A DNA stretch of 64,000 nucleotides from contig WJXW01000010.1 in NCBI GenBank assembly GCA_015832175.1, forward strand, positions 1,550,001 through 1,614,000. Reading direction: 5' to 3'. The DNA is from Paraphaeosphaeria minitans. Taxonomy: Eukaryota > Ascomycota > Dothideomycetes > Pleosporales > Didymosphaeriaceae. The position numbers and the translations under genes were made by a program. A model generated the notes under the pieces. The model had not been told where the DNA came from. It was given only the letters and a program-made list of their open reading frames with translations, and searched no databases. This document shows positions 32,946-45,916 of the stretch, piece by piece; within the stretch, counting starts at the first letter, position 1; every line of letters begins with the position of its first letter.

Positions 32946-34548
32946 TTCTGCAACATGTGCATGTGCGAGGGTGCGAAGAAAAGCGAGCGAAGGGGAGCGA
33001 GCGACAGTCTATGGCGACAGAAGTCTATGGCGACAGATTGGCGGAGGTATCGGTATGGGCAGGTATGTGGGAGTAAGAAAAGGTAGGGCCAAGTATCCGA
33101 GGCAGCCGGTTTAAGTCGCTGAGGAATGCGCGAACGAACGAGCGAGCGAGCGCAGCACGATGGATCCGGCACCGGCACACACGCAGTCGAGCGGCATGGA
33201 AGAAGCACGTCACGCACGCAGCATCTAGTCGGCATCGGGAGCCACCAGCCACTATCTACTTTGCCGTCATCGAAACACCGAAACACCCCCCAAAAGCTCA
33301 TCGGAGCACCCCAAAGCGGTCGGCGGCGGTCGGCGGGCTTGCACCACCGTCATTGCTCACTTCCTGCCTCGGGCAAGTGCGAAGCCTCTGCTGTGGACCG
33401 CCCGGCTCGTATTCGTACCTGTGTCTGCGCTTTTAATTTCGCCGCGAGCGCACCACCCAGCCGAAAATTGGGACTCGAGTCGCGATTGCACGGCGACCCA
33501 GGCTCAAGCTTTCCAAGGGAAGTGAAGCATCACCCAATGTGGGGGGGAGGGGGAGGGGGGCGTGGACGAAGCGCCGGCTCGCTGCATTGAAAGTTCGAAA
33601 CGTCCGGACAAAACACCACGACGGCCAGTGAAATGAAGATTCGCAGACAACGGAGCTGTTTCGGCCATTGGGAGGCCCGTATATGAGCTGCACGGCCGCG
33701 CTCGTTGCTGAAAGGTGGTTTCTAGTATCTACCCAGGTTTTGTGCAATACTCTGCGTGGCAGTCCTTTCCGAGCGCCCATCTTCCCAGTGACAGGTTCCA
33801 CGCCTGCGGTAGGTATTGTAAAGGAGGGCTCGCCTTGGGTGACAGCAAGGGGAGCTTCGAGTCGCCTCGTGATTGACGGAAGATATCCCAGGCGGGAATT
33901 CACCACGCGAGCACGAAGAGCAGGAAGTAGAGCAATCACCTCAACAAATGACCTCTGTTATTGCGAGGCCCAAATCTCGAAGTGGCAGGCGTGCGCACTC
34001 AGGAAAGAGTTCGCCGTTCACGGTCCAGCCAATCTACCCTCAAGGGAACATGGACTTGCACGAATAACTGGATCAAACCCCTCGCAATCATCTCGCCGTC
34101 TCTGGCGTCTTGCTCCTCGGCGCTTTCTACACTGGCCCAAGGTCCACAGAGTTGCGCGGCCTATCCGTACGTTCCGAAATGAGTGGAGGAGATAGCCTCT
34201 ACGGCAGCCGCAGAACGGGCCAATCGCAATGTTAGTGCTTCGCGGTTGATCTAGAGAGCATTACTTCTTCTACAACCAGGAACGCGCCGAGAGGATCTAC
34301 ATGGTTACGCGTTCTGTACACTATCGACTGTACGTGGACTTCTCAACCACGATGCGTCCGTGTCCATACTAACCCTAGGATAAAACCTCACCAAGTCTAA
34401 AGAGCGCCACTTCTTCTGGGAGCTCCTTATCGCTCGCGATACGGCAAAGAAGAAACCCCCTTAAACACGGCAATGAAGACCTTGGGTGCTATCCTTTAAT
34501 TGTGTATTGCACAGTCACGCTGTTGCCCTCCGTGGGCTGTCACTATCA
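32946..34548. other. Intergenic between the GH76 and IST3 genes
   Basis: About 1.6 kb with the GH76 promoter and the IST3 3' flank. A 168-codon minus frame at 33433-33939 and overlapping plus frames at 33126-33590 and 33668-34195 carry no recognisable domain. A short G-rich run lies at 33541-33560. No gene is called. Confidence 0.5.
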
Positions 34549-35538
34549 TCAAGGTGATCGCTTCGAGCGCGAACGCTTCCCGTTTTCCTCGTCTGAGCTG
34601 TAGCGGCGCCGCTCGCGACTGCGATCTCGAGGGTCGCGATCGTGTCCGTCTCGTGGCTTCTCCCTAACTCCCTCCCTGTCACCCGAACCGTCGCGAAGTC
34701 GCCGGGAGCTCTTATGACGGCGCTCATCTTCAGAATCCTCCCGCCTACTGCGGTGTTCCTTTCTTCTGGGACGACCCTCGTCCTCATCATCCTCACGCTT
34801 GCTCCGCTGCTCTTTCCTTTTGTGACCGTCTTTGTCTTCTGAGTCCCTGTCCTTGATCCTCCTGCGCTCCCTGTCGCGATCGTGACTTCGATCTCGCCTC
34901 GGTGAGCGGTTACGCTTGTGAGACTTCCGCTCCTCCTCCTTGCGTTTGCTCTTCTTGTACTTTTTGATCGCAGACTCAGCCTTCTCCTGCAGCCTCTTCA
35001 CCATAGATCCCTTCATCGGGTCCTCCTCGTCAAGATCGCGTATGGCCTTTGCCAGCTCAATCTCCTCCGGCAGCAGTAGGCGGTCGTCGTCCGAATCGCT
35101 TTCACTTTCTGTGCGTTGTCTCTTGCGTCGACCGCCATCTTCATGCCCAGCCACATCGACCTCTCCCATCGTGTTGTCTCCCATGTCCTCGTCGTCTTTT
35201 GGCTTGTAGCGTGTGTGATCCACCTTCAGCACCCTATCCATGATGGTCGCTCCTCCGAGATTGTCGACAGCGAGGTCGCAGCTCCTCTGATCCTCGTATT
35301 TCAGCCAACCGAAGCCCTTTGACTTACCCGTCTCCTTGTCGCGTGCCAGCCGTATCCACACGGGCTCTCCAAACTGTGAGAATATGGTGATGACGTCGCC
35401 TTCGGAAAGCTCGAAGGGCAGACCGCCGATGTAGATGAAGGCCGTGTCGCGGTAGTCGGTATGCCATGAGCCTTCCGGGTTGATGCCTGCCTCAAGCTCG
35501 CGCTTGTTGAGCTGCTGTATCGCGCGTATGGAATTCAT
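34549..35538 (-). CDS. IST3: IST3/Snu17/RBMX2-type RNA-binding splicing factor (RES complex)
   Basis: Part of the RES complex of the activated spliceosome, which helps pre-mRNA retention and splicing in the nucleus (family knowledge). It is a single exon of 329 aa. The N terminus MNSIRAIQQLNKREL with GSWHTDYRDTAFIYIGGL is diagnostic for the family. One RRM spans about residues 34-109, with RNP2 IYIGGL (35-40) and RNP1 KGFGWLKY (74-81). The C-terminal half is a long Arg/Ser/Asp/Glu/Lys-rich tail typical of filamentous-fungal and animal members and longer than in yeast. It diverges from the dynein light intermediate chain gene with 405 bp between the start codons. Confidence 0.95.
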   Translation of the reverse strand: MNSIRAIQQLNKRELEAGINPEGSWHTDYRDTAFIYIGGLPFELSEGDVITIFSQFGEPVWIRLARDKETGKSKGFGWLKYEDQRSCDLAVDNLGGATIMDRVLKVDHTRYKPKDDEDMGDNTMGEVDVAGHEDGGRRKRQRTESESDSDDDRLLLPEEIELAKAIRDLDEEDPMKGSMVKRLQEKAESAIKKYKKSKRKEEERKSHKRNRSPRRDRSHDRDRERRRIKDRDSEDKDGHKRKEQRSKREDDEDEGRPRRKEHRSRREDSEDERRHKSSRRLRDGSGDREGVREKPRDGHDRDPRDRSRERRRYSSDEENGKRSRSKRSP

Positions 35539-35943
35539 GGCGATGGTGCGCGTGCACTCGTGTAGGGCGCGATGAGAACCCGCAGTTGATCTGATACGTC
35601 AGATTGGGATGGGCAATGGGCGCTCGGGAAGTCGTAACGTCCGCGACGTGGCCAGGGCGACACAAGACAGTATCGTAGTGTGTAGAGAGAAGATCGTGAA
35701 CGTGACGGCAGGCCAGACATTTTGTCTTGGCGGTAGCGTACCGTACCTATCCCTGCATGGAAAGCTTCCGTCGTCAAACAAACGGGTCCAACCTCCACAA
35801 CATCCCCGCAGCACCCTCACACACACCTCGCTGTCTATCACTTCATTTACGCGCAGTCACGTCCCAGCCGGGCGCCGTGCTAGCGCTTTTGTAGCAGCGC
35901 ATGATCGTCTCGTTACTTTCTGGAACCTCCGAACTACTCCGCA
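35539..35943. promoter_or_regulatory. Shared divergent promoter, IST3 and dynein light intermediate chain
   Basis: 405 bp between two divergent start codons, so both core promoters and 5' leaders must lie here. No clear TATA box or named factor site is seen. Confidence 0.6.
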
Positions 35944-37654
35944 ATGGCCAGCGCGCGCAGCTCCAACTTTCCCGTGCGGCGGCCGACTAGCAGCAACCAA
36001 GAGAAGGAGGAGATATGGAAGCCCATGCTGGATAACATCTCAAGCGGAAAGCGTCTGCCAGAGAAGAGCTTGCTAGTACTCGGTAGGCCATGTAGGCGAC
36101 GCAGGACAGGGGCACATGCTAATGTGACCAGGCGGTACACCAGAAACACAGAGGGAGTTTCTTGAATCAGTAGCCACGGACCCCACGAACAATCGGAGGC
36201 CTCCGGATAGAGGACGGAAGCCGCCAATCGCGAACCAGTTCGCGCTGGGCTACACGTATCAAGACGTGCTCGACACTGACCATGAAGGTATACAGAGTGA
36301 CTCCATGCTCAGGGACGGGACTGACTCGTGCAGATACGCTCGCTCGTCTTTCTCTATATCTCCTCACGAACCCGTCGCCATCGTTTACGCCGCTCATAAA
36401 GCCGTACCTTCATCCTCGCACCCTCCCGCACATGCTAGTCGTCATTTTGCTTGACTGGAACCACCCGTGGTTATGGATAAGGCAGCTGCGCGACTGGATC
36501 CGCGTTCTGCGGTCGCTCATCGTATCTCTCGATATCGATGCGAAGGAGGTGCTTGAGGAGAACATTACAGTCCACCGGGACAGAGGTCGCAATCTTGGCG
36601 GCGCCGAGGGAAACAGTGCATTGGAGAACGTCACAGCACCCTTGGGGCCTGGAGAGTGGGATGAACCTCTAGGCATACCACTATGCGTCGTCTGCCAGAA
36701 CGCCGACAAGATCGAGTCTCTGGAGCGAGAGCGGGGCTGGAAGGAGGAGGAGTTCGACTTCATCCTGCAGTATCTGCGAACTGTACTTCTCAAGCACGGT
36801 GGCAGCCTTGTATATACGATGCCATCGGCCCCCGGGTCGCTTCAGACACTTATCCACTCTGCTTTGGGAATAAAGTCCCTCCTAAAGCAGAAGCAACTCA
36901 AGCACAACGTGACGGATCGCGACCGAGTGTTGGTACCGCCGAACTGGGATTCATGGGCGAAGATCAGGATCTTGAGAGATGGTTTTGACGTGGAGGGAGT
37001 CAGCAAGAACTGGTCGGTCGACATCGATAACATCCCGCAACAAACGATGGCTGCCACGAATGGTCAAGTCCCAGCCGAAGGCGAGGAGCAGGAAGTCAGT
37101 GCCCCGCCCCAGCAAATAGAAGAAGAAGACGAGGGCCCCACTGCCACCACAATCTACGAAGAGACAATCCGCAACCCCGAATCGGACTTTCCGCTTTCCG
37201 CACTGCGTTCCAAGCAAACAAACGGCATCGAGGTTTCAAGTCAAGACACACAGGATTTCCTCAAAGAGCAGGTCAAGGTCTTGGACCAACTTCGTCTTGA
37301 AGATGACAACGAGGCAAAGGTCAAAGCCGCGAAGAAGGACGTGGACAACTACCGGACGTACACAGACGATGCATCTGGCGTGGTGGAAGAGCACATTGGT
37401 CCCGTGCAGTTCAACATGGGCGGTATTCAAGTCAACGCTGACGAGATGGTCAAGCGGTTACAGGTACGTTTTTTGCAGCCATTCTGGGAACAATGCCAAT
37501 GCTAATATCTTCAAAGGAGCGTGAGACCAGCAGAGCCAATGAATCCGAGGGTATCACGACGCCACCCGTCAACGGTTCCGATCCCGCCAACATGGACAAC
37601 GAAAAGCTCATGTCCTTCTTCTCCGGCCTCATCAAGAAGCCCTCCGCCAAATAG
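35944..37654 (+). CDS. Cytoplasmic dynein light intermediate chain
   Basis: Subunit of the dynein motor that links the heavy chain to cargo adaptors for minus-end microtubule transport, including nuclear migration in hyphae. Exons are 35944-36082, 36132-36287, 36334-37463 and 37517-37654. Introns of 49, 46 and 53 bp have clear signals and give 520 aa. Exon 1 holds the N terminus through LPEKSLLVLG, which splices to GTPETQREF, a weak P-loop position as in fungal members. Then come NQFALGYTYQDV, the Ras-like core with LLDWNHPWLWIRQL, LCVVCQNADKIESLE, the helix EEEFDFILQYLRTVLLKHG, and the hydrophobic SLVYTMPS strand. The C-terminal part is acidic, ending in MSFFSGLIKKPSAK. Reading only the largest exon would miss the first 98 residues and the last 45. 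Confidence 0.93.
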
Positions 37655-38414
37655 ACACCTCCATCTTTCGATCTTCTACTGTTCGAAGCCTTCCCCTTAA
37701 CAAATGCAGCGCACGAGTGCTGTTCATACGCGAGGCCTGATCAGATGTTCTGGGCCGGTGCTTTTCCATTTTGCGAATCAAATTCAATGTGTCTATGTTG
37801 GGTTGGCGGGTTGGAGGTTAGCATAGCTTTATACCCACAGCATAGTCTGCGCTATCGATCTCTTGTGTCGTTGACATTTTCCGTAGGAGAATCTTCCTAC
37901 CCGCTTCTTATGCGACCACCATCCGTGTTTACCTGGACTGATGTGCAGTAGGCTGTCTGGGCTGATTGCTGGGTTGCGGTCGTCAAATATGGTGGTTCGC
38001 GGAACGTACGTACGCAGCGTGCCCGCCATTTGTAACCGAACGCAGAATCCATCGACCTCGTTCAAGCTTCGCAAAGATGTGCCACGAGTAGAGTATCATT
38101 GGCTCCGCTATGCAATCCATCTGTGGTTTGCGCGTTTGAGAATTACTAAGTTGCGTCTTACAAGCTCTAGGTTCCGGTAAACTACGGTAGCGGCTCCGGC
38201 TTCACGTTCCCCACACTCCAGCCTAAAGAGGATGCAAGACGTCTCCACCTTAGGACTAAGATCACAACCAGCGAGCATCCTCCTTTCGACTTTGTAATTC
38301 AATACCCAGATCTACATCCCTCTCCACTCCCGGCTAGAAGCTTTTCGCATACGGTACTCTAGAGCCGCCGTCCCTTCACCCCACATCCAACATACACGAC
38401 GTACATCCACCGCA
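37655..38414. other. Intergenic
   Basis: Contains the 3' flank of the dynein subunit gene and the promoter of the nitronate-monooxygenase-like gene. A pyrimidine-rich stretch leads to the ATG at 38415. No gene is seen. Confidence 0.55.
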
Positions 38415-39483
38415 ATGCCACCCCAACAATGGTCCCACACGCTATCATCCTACCTCCCCTGGACCACCTCCCCGCTCCTCATCTCCGACCCCATGGGCGG
38501 CTTCGCCTGGGCCCCGCTCGCCACAGCCGTCTCTCTCGCCGGCGGCCTCGGCCTCCTCGGCAGCCTGGCCGACATGTCGCAACTATCCTCCCAACTCACC
38601 GAAGCACGCTCCACCTTCGCCGCGTCCTCCAACCCCAAGATAAAAAAATGCGCCAACGCTACCCCTCGGCGTCGGCATCATAGCCTTTGCATGCAAGATC
38701 GAGGACGTGGCACCCGTGATCAGGGAGTTCCAACCCGCCGTGCTGTGGCTCTTCGCCGCGCCGCAGCTCGACGACTACGGCGCGTGGGTCGCTGCGCTGA
38801 GGGAGGCGAGTCCGGCCTCGAGCGTCTGGATCCAGGTCGGCACCGTCGAGGCCGCGCTGCACGTCGCCAGAACCGCGCGCCCGGACGCCATGTGCCTCCA
38901 GGGCGCCGATGCAGGCGGCCACGGCTTCGAGCGCGGCGCCGGCGTCGTCTCGCTCGTGCCTGAGGCGGCGGATGCGCTGGCGCGGGCGGGGCATGGCGAC
39001 GTGCCGCTGCTTGCGAGCGGGGGTGTTGTGGATGGGAGGGGGGTCGCTGCGGCGCTTGCTTTGGGTGCCGCGGGCGTGGTCATGGGTACGAGGTTCTTGG
39101 CGAGCAGGGAGGTGGCGATTCATCCTATCGCTCAGGCGGCGGTGCTGGAGGCGCGGGATGGTGGGCAGGCTACGAGGAGGAGTAAGCTGTTTGATCAGTT
39201 GAGGGGGCCGAATGTGTGGCCTGAGGCGTATGATGGGCGGAGTTTGGTGGTGCAGAGTTATCAGGATCATGTGGATGGAGTGGGCTTGGAGGAGATTCAG
39301 AGGCTGCATAGTGAAGCGGTGCTACAGGATCACAAGGGGTATGCGACGGGGGGAAAGGGGAGGGCGGCGATTTGGGCGGGGACTGGGGTGGGGATTGTGA
39401 GGGAGGTGGAGGGGGCGGGGGATATTGTTGAGAAAGTGAGGAGGGAGGCGAGGGAGATCATGGACGGGTTGGGGAAACTGTAG
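38415..39483 (+). pseudogene. Nitronate monooxygenase (2-nitropropane dioxygenase)-like gene with a frameshift
   Basis: FMN-dependent enzymes of this family oxidise alkyl nitronates. The N-terminal part (frame of 38415) has LISDPMGGFAWAPLATAVSLAGGLGLLGS, the usual opening strand and Gly-rich turn. The rest is in the +1 frame and has LPLGVGIIAFAC, LQGADAGGHG (the FMN-phosphate/His motif), LLASGGVVDGRG and GAAGVVMGTRFL. The two frames meet at a run of seven A at 38642-38648. A run of six would make one continuous reading frame of ordinary length (about 355 codons). No splice donor lies nearby that could explain the change. It is either a real one-base insertion (pseudogene, or strain-specific loss) or a homopolymer sequencing error; the rest of the gene looks selected and intact, which favours recent loss or error. 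Confidence 0.85.
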
Positions 39484-40581
39484 AACCACCCTCTGGTACA
39501 TGGAATTGGCTTTCGGAAGGTACTGCTTTTTGGCTTGCCACTTCACGGCCCTTCCCACGTAAACGTGAACACTGGTGTTAACGTATAAAGTTGCGCTTCT
39601 AGACACATATAGTAGCTTGAGTTGTTACTAGGCTTCACTATGAAGAATCCAATCAAGACTTGCCTTAGATCCGGTCTTTATGTGGACGCGAGAGACGTCT
39701 TTCCACTGCTGTGTTCATGCATGGTACCGACATCTTAGCTTGCCTCCTACATCCGCCTTGGACTATGCTTTGTGAACAAGAGCAGATACTCGGGCGGTGC
39801 CTGGCCATTGCTATGAGATGTGACAGGCGAGCAATCTTAGTGACGATGAAAATATAGCGAAGACAGTTGAAGGCGTCGTATCCGACGAAGAAACTTTTTA
39901 AGCCGTGACCCGCGCGGTTCCAAGTTCCTTGAAGAGTTTGTGGGCGCTCTGGCAAGAATAGCAGATGAAACACGAGGGATAAATCTCATGTATGGTGGTA
40001 TTGAAGCTCAACAGGCAAAATGTAATGGACAGGCTCAAACGAGGCGTGGGTAATCATGCAAAGGTTGACCTGACTTTCAGAGAAACAACTCAGAGCAGGT
40101 TGTGTACTTCCTCTGTCGAACGCGAATCAAATCTTCGACTTGAGCCATGTGTGCAGAGCTGGAAGCATAGAGGCAATAGCGTTTTGTGGACTTGAGCCCC
40201 CGGAGTCCATCGATCTTCTTGATTGTGATATTGTTCCTTGCGCTTATTAGACTGCCAGTATCATCTAATTCATGTGAAGGTGGCAGGCCATACGGACATA
40301 TGGCAATGATATGCACGATGGCATGTGATTCCAGTTTCCCTTGCTGTTGTGAACATATGCTGAACCGCAAAGCAACGGTTGCTTATCAGCTGTTGATCAC
40401 GATCAATGCTGATGCACAGTTGAACAGTGGCACAGTGGGACTGCGATGTGACCGCGCATGCGAGCGTCCGCCATTGAGCCACTGGGAGACTGCATATAGG
40501 CGCCATCCGCGCGATTGTGTGATAACGCCTTGAGATTTCCGGCGCAAGATCATCGCCAATTTTGGGTTTTGTTGATCACTT
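39484..40581. other. Intergenic before the retrotransposon nest
   Basis: About 1.1 kb of ordinary composition with short frames on both strands and no recognisable gene. It ends at the CCTTT target site of the outer retrotransposon. Confidence 0.55.
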
Positions 40582-40586
40582 CCTTT

Positions 40587-40717
40587 TGTTGAATGGTAAA
40601 GTAGAGAGTATGAGTGATGGATTGATCTAGCTAGTGGGTGACGTATATATCAATAGAGGACTAGCTCCTTCCATAGGCGCTAGGCACCTTCCGGCTGCAC
40701 CAGAAGTTCCTTCAACA
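40587..40717 (-). repeat. 3' LTR of the Copia element
   Basis: 131 bp. It differs from the partner at 55296-55426 at only six positions, all G/A transitions. It has the terminal inverted heptamer TGTTGAA/TTCAACA. Confidence 0.95.
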
Positions 40718-40789
40718 GTCCTCCCAGGCGGAGGTGCCTATATACCGTAATTTAATACCTAAATATCTCAATTATGAGGTCCTTTTTAG

Positions 40790-43290
40790 AGTCGTTAGAT
40801 CATGTCTATTAACCTTATTAGGGTAAGTAATAAGAGCGCCTTAGTACATAAATCTACTAGATTGTTAATTAATAGCACATACTTAACTATAAATTTACTA
40901 TCTAAGTATCTCTCTTAAACAAAGTAGTAATATATATTAATATATTTAGATTTAGCTATTAGCTTCTAATCCTAAACTAAAGTAATAGTAGCTTTATTAT
41001 TAACTAAAAGTTAATAGGTAACTTAGGTATTAATTATCTTAGATATAGCTTATTGTATCTAGATAAGGTAGGTAGCAGTAAGTAACACTACTATATATTT
41101 AGCTTCTATAGTACTATAAGCAACACAACCTTATTACTTATAACTTTATGTAATAGTAGTAGATAACGCCTAAAGTATAAAACCTAAAAATAACTTTATA
41201 TTATCTAGGTCTATTCTAAATAACGCATCTAAGTACATGTCTATAGTAATAACATAAGAGTTAGGGTTAATAGAGGAGATTCTTAATTATCGCTCTACAC
41301 TATAGAGATATCTTAACACCTAGAACGCTAGCGTAAGATAAGTAGTTAATAGATTTAAATTATATAATTCTATTATACTAACTAGGTAGGACAGGTCTAG
41401 TCTTAAGACAAGAGTGATAAAATTCACTAACCTAATAATTAACTAATATAATTATTGTTATTTAGAATCCGCCAGTACATTAGGTAATAATCTTAGAGGG
41501 AACGTGTTTAGATCTAGTAGAGTTTTCCTTAAATTATATTTATCTATACTATACCTTCGCAGAACAGTAAGGATATAGGTGGTTTAGTAAATAAACATAC
41601 TGCTATTTTCATTATAATTAATTTTAAGGCTAAGGAGAAGTTTTAGTTAACCTAGATCTTTATAGGAAAACTATTGTCTAGTAGAATATATAAATAAGTT
41701 AATGCTATATTTTGTACTAGCTATTAGCACGTTATTAACGTATATCCCTAGTATTAATTCTAGGCTAATAAATATATATAGGTTAAAGTCTGCCTGTCTA
41801 AATTAAAGTCTAATAAGAAAAGTATATAACACTTTATACTACTCTTGTCCTAATTGCTTAAGGCCATAAAGCGTTTTTAAGAACTAAATAACTAATTAAG
41901 AATTACCTACACCTTCTAGACATTAACTATAGATAAGGTTTAGTAGAAGGCTATTTAGGTATACTATATTAAAGTCTAGTTACTATAGTCCCTAATATTA
42001 TATTAACACTATAAATAACATTATCCTTAATAATTTATATTATGCCACTAGTAAGTATATTTCTAAATAGTCTAGTCCTAGTTATTATAAAAAGCCTTAG
42101 GCAACTAACCTTACCTTACACTTTACTACCTTACTTTATTTGTTCCTCTTAGTATTAAATACCTATTTTATACCCACTAGCTTTGCATTAGTAGGTATTT
42201 TGTCTTAATATATAATCTCCTAAGTATAGTTTTTAGCATGTGCTCGCAATTCATGTTAGATAGGTTCTTACTATATTAGGCTGCAGGCCTAGGTATCTAA
42301 ATAGGATAGTAGTGTTTCCTTATTAATATATACTAATGTTCTATATATAGCTATCTTATAGACCTAGATATCTTTATTTATTAAGAATATTAAAGGTTAG
42401 AATTCTAAAGTTGTATTGCAAATAGTTAGACTATATTAGTTTAATAGTAGTTTACTAGACTAATATAGTAGTCTTACTACCCTACTTAATCGCGTTGTCT
42501 ATTCCTTAGGTGTAGTAGAAGAACTTATTTATAAGTTTATAGTTATTACTAATTATCTTAGTAGTAAAGATAGTAGGTGTATTATAAGTTGCGTTAATAA
42601 GGGCGAGGGATGTATTATAAGTCACGTTGTTTATAGGGAGGTAGATAATATTTCTTATTATAATATATTTATTCGCGTAATCGCATCTTAATCCTATGTT
42701 AGTTATAGTTATTAAGACGAATTTAGTAATCTAATTACATTAGGTATCTCTTTAGTGTGTCCTCTAACCTTTAGGGCCTCTAGTTTTGGAGGTTCTAGGA
42801 GAGGGTGTTAATAGGAGACTATTTTATAAATAGTGTTTTAGATAGAAGTATTAAAAAGTGACTTATTTAATAGCACTATAAAAGGTTAGTACTAAATATT
42901 ATAGGACTTAATAATTTATTATCGCGACAGGATAAAAATTCAGGCAGTTTTAGTGCTACTACTATGTCTTACAAATATACTAGTCTTAGCGTAGTGTAGG
43001 AATTTCAACCCTAGTACACGTGTCTCCTTTAGTATATAGATAAAAGCCTTTATACTAAAAGGGTAAAAGTGTTTAATAGCTAGTTTTTTGTTATAGAGCT
43101 ACTCGTGTAGTGTTCGCTTAAAGGTGTTAGATAACGTTAGTAGAACGCTTATTAGAAAACAAGCTATTATAACAGCCTTACCCTATAGTAGAAGAAAATT
43201 ATTAGAATAAATTATAGAGTAGGCTATCTAGGTAATAGTATAATTAAAACGCTCTGCCGTACTATTAAGCTTATAATAGTATAGTAGTAC
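40790..43290 (-). pseudogene. Copia pol remnant: end of integrase, reverse transcriptase, RNase H
   Basis: Read on the minus strand through stops, the segment gives an integrase C-terminal part with AERFN, then reverse transcriptase with IYVNNVLIAS in place of the usual YVDDLLIAS catalytic block (Asp to Asn by RIP). The Copia RNase H follows, with CVAYSTIEAKYI, a LVNNKATI block and KSKYINI-YYFVQE. The order and motifs are diagnostic of Ty1/Copia. The limits are approximate. Confidence 0.8.
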
Positions 43291-43602
43291 TGTTGGTTTG
43301 GCTTAATCTGCAATTAAGCATTTAAGGGTTAATAGTATACTATCGTGCAAAGGGTGAGAAGTAGGTTTAATTAATTACGTCTTGTCTATTGTATAAAGGG
43401 GCACTAAGGACCTTATAAAGTCTCTGCCTCTTGGCGCTAACCTAAGTAGGGGGTCCTTATACAGGTCCTTATAGGTAGGTAGGGCCTTATAAAGTCTCTA
43501 CTTCTTAGCGCTAACCTAAGTAGTAGGTCCTTGTGCAGGTCCCTATAGGTAGGTAGGCCCCTATTTTACTTAGTGCTATTTATACAATAAACTATATAGA
43601 CA
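43291..43602 (-). repeat. 3' LTR of the middle element
   Basis: 312 bp starting TGTTGGTTTGGC. It contains an internal tandem duplication with a period of about 74 bp (GGCGCTAACCTAAG blocks near 43433 and 43507). Confidence 0.92.
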
Positions 43603-43999
43603 CTAGTAACTTTTCTTTTATACAATAGCTTATATCTATTATACGCTTTCTCTTTCCTATCCTTCTCTATCTATATAGTTAGCCTTCCCCTATTAGAATA
43701 GGTTGTAAGGTAGGTGCAGTGTTACTATATAGTAGAGGTCCTATTTACACCTACTCTTATATAAATAGGTAGTAATAGCTAACCTACTTAGTTCTTACCC
43801 TACTCTTTTACATAGTAGTAGAGTTATATTACGTAATAAAGCTCTTTCTAGATATATATCTTATGCGTAAATAGAAAGTGGGGTGTTAAGTAATATAATA
43901 CTTAGCGCTAGGTCTTAGTAAGTAGGTATAGAAGGATCGCTCTTAGTCGTGCGATAAAGGTATATAGTAGAAGTAAGGTATAAGGTAGCTTTCTATACT

Positions 44000-45506
44000 T
44001 CTTTTTTATTACTCTATTAGTCTTATTTATCTTCCTCCTCTTTTATGCAATAGTTTTCTTCCTCTAGCTCTCTTTTAAAGTTAAGGATATATGCTTATAT
44101 ATCTATAGTAGAGGGTTTATATTTATAGAAGTTAGCGTACAGCGATATATTTTACCTTTTAGCTTACTAGGTATTCCTTAGTAGATAGTTAGTAGACTAG
44201 CATTTTTCTTTATAGTATATAAAGCATTTCTACTTTATATAAGAGCTTAAACTTTTAAAGTTACCTTTTCTTTTTAGTCTAAAGGTTAATCTGCCTCTAG
44301 AGGGGCTAGATCCTCTTATATAATTAGAATTATTATATTATTAATTAGTGTAGTACACCTCTTTACTATCTTAGAAGAACTATAACTTCTTCCTATCTTT
44401 AGTAACTTAGAGTAACGCACGAAGGTCGCTAAGTAAGCCTTCTACTATATTTTTAGGGTTAAATATAGCTTATTTAAGGTTAGAATAGCCGCAGTATGCT
44501 TATATAATAGTAGTGTGTAGTTGTAGTTTACTACTAAAGCCTTATCTAAAAGCCCTTTAGGCTAAAGTAAGCTTATTAATTATTACTTTTAGGGTCTTAT
44601 GCGATGTAGTAGCTAGATTATTCTTTTTATAGCGTTTAAAAGTAAGAGTGGTTTAGTCTATCTAGTACTAATTATAATTAACACTAGTGTTAAAGTGCCT
44701 ATTTAGTCTATTATACAATTTATCCTATAGAAGTCCTAGTCTAATATTGTGTAGGTAGTAGGTACTCGCACAATTAGAAAGAATTTCTAGAAAGATGTTT
44801 ACATACTAGTCCTATAGTATACCTAACCTGTAGTATAGTTCTCTAAAGACTTTTGTCTTGTCTACTAGAATATTATACAGCCTACTAGTATAGTTATTCT
44901 TTTTACTCTAAGCCTTCTAAAAGAGGATAATCTTGTCTAGCTAGATATAAGTATAATCTCTTAGTTATTAAGGAGACTAGGAGTGTCTAGCCTTTTTGTA
45001 TAATGTAGTTTATTAGGTAAAAGCAGTCTAGGTTTTAGGCTACTACTACTAGTATAGCTCTATATATAGTGTCTCTGTCCTCGCATGTATAGGGATAGGC
45101 CCTAGCTATACTCTATATATATATACATTGCCTACAGATAGTGTAGGTTACATTATTAGAATCATGCGAAGTAATTTAGGTTACGGTTATAGTGTTATTG
45201 TATAAAAAGTCTATAGCTTATAGTTAAGCTATAATAGTTTAAAGAGTTTCTTTACATAGGTGTTCTTTATTATAGAATTAGTAGTAATAAAGCCTTCTTT
45301 TATAAGAAAAGTAATAAGCTCTTTTCTTACTATATAACTAATCTTATTAAAGGTTTTCTTCTTCTAGTTATTAAAATCTTTAGTAAAAGAAGAGATTACC
45401 TCTTTACTTTTAAGGCTACTTACGTAATATTGCGCAATTATATACACTATATAAGTGTTTAGCTATTTTAGAAAAGGGGGTAGGTAGCTGTGTAGATCTA
45501 CTCTAT
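44000..45506 (-). pseudogene. Gag-like remnant of the middle element
   Basis: On the minus strand, read through stops, the segment gives helical gag-like sequence (LYLARQDYPL near 44935) and a cysteine cluster KCFICYKEKC near 44220, close to the zinc knuckle of fungal Copia/Gypsy Gag proteins. No pol motif follows before the left LTR. The limits are approximate and the product is not translatable. Confidence 0.6.
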
Positions 45507-45916
45507 TGTTACGTACCAGATAATAATGTGGGACTTGGGCGCTTATAAAGGTGTAATGGAACAGCGACAGGGTTACAAACATAACAAAAAGACACTAAGT
45601 AACTTAGATTAGGTCACGTAATGTGCTTAGTCGCTTAGTAGCACTAAGTAGTAGAGTAGGTTACGTAATGTGCTTAGTTACTTAGTAACACTAAGTAATA
45701 GAGCAGCCCTATTATATAGAAACATGAGGATAGACCTCTATACTTGTGTTTAATCTATTTATTAATCTATTATTTGGATTCTAGTAGACTAAATTGTTAA
45801 CTTGTTACACTTTGCAAGATACTATTATATTAATAAGACCTTCTACCTTCTGTAAGTACTCCTGCCTAAGAACTAACCTTAACCTTTTAGGACTAGCTAC
45901 CCTTTTAGATTTAACA
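45507..45916 (+). repeat. 5' LTR of the Gypsy element
   Basis: 410 bp starting TGTTACGTACC. It contains a short tandem duplication with CTAAGTNNCTTAG-type inverted motifs (about 45595-45705). Confidence 0.93.

Noticed and set aside
33433..33939. 168-codon minus frame upstream of the GH76 gene
   Set aside because: No recognisable feature, and overlapping frames on the other strand are equally long.
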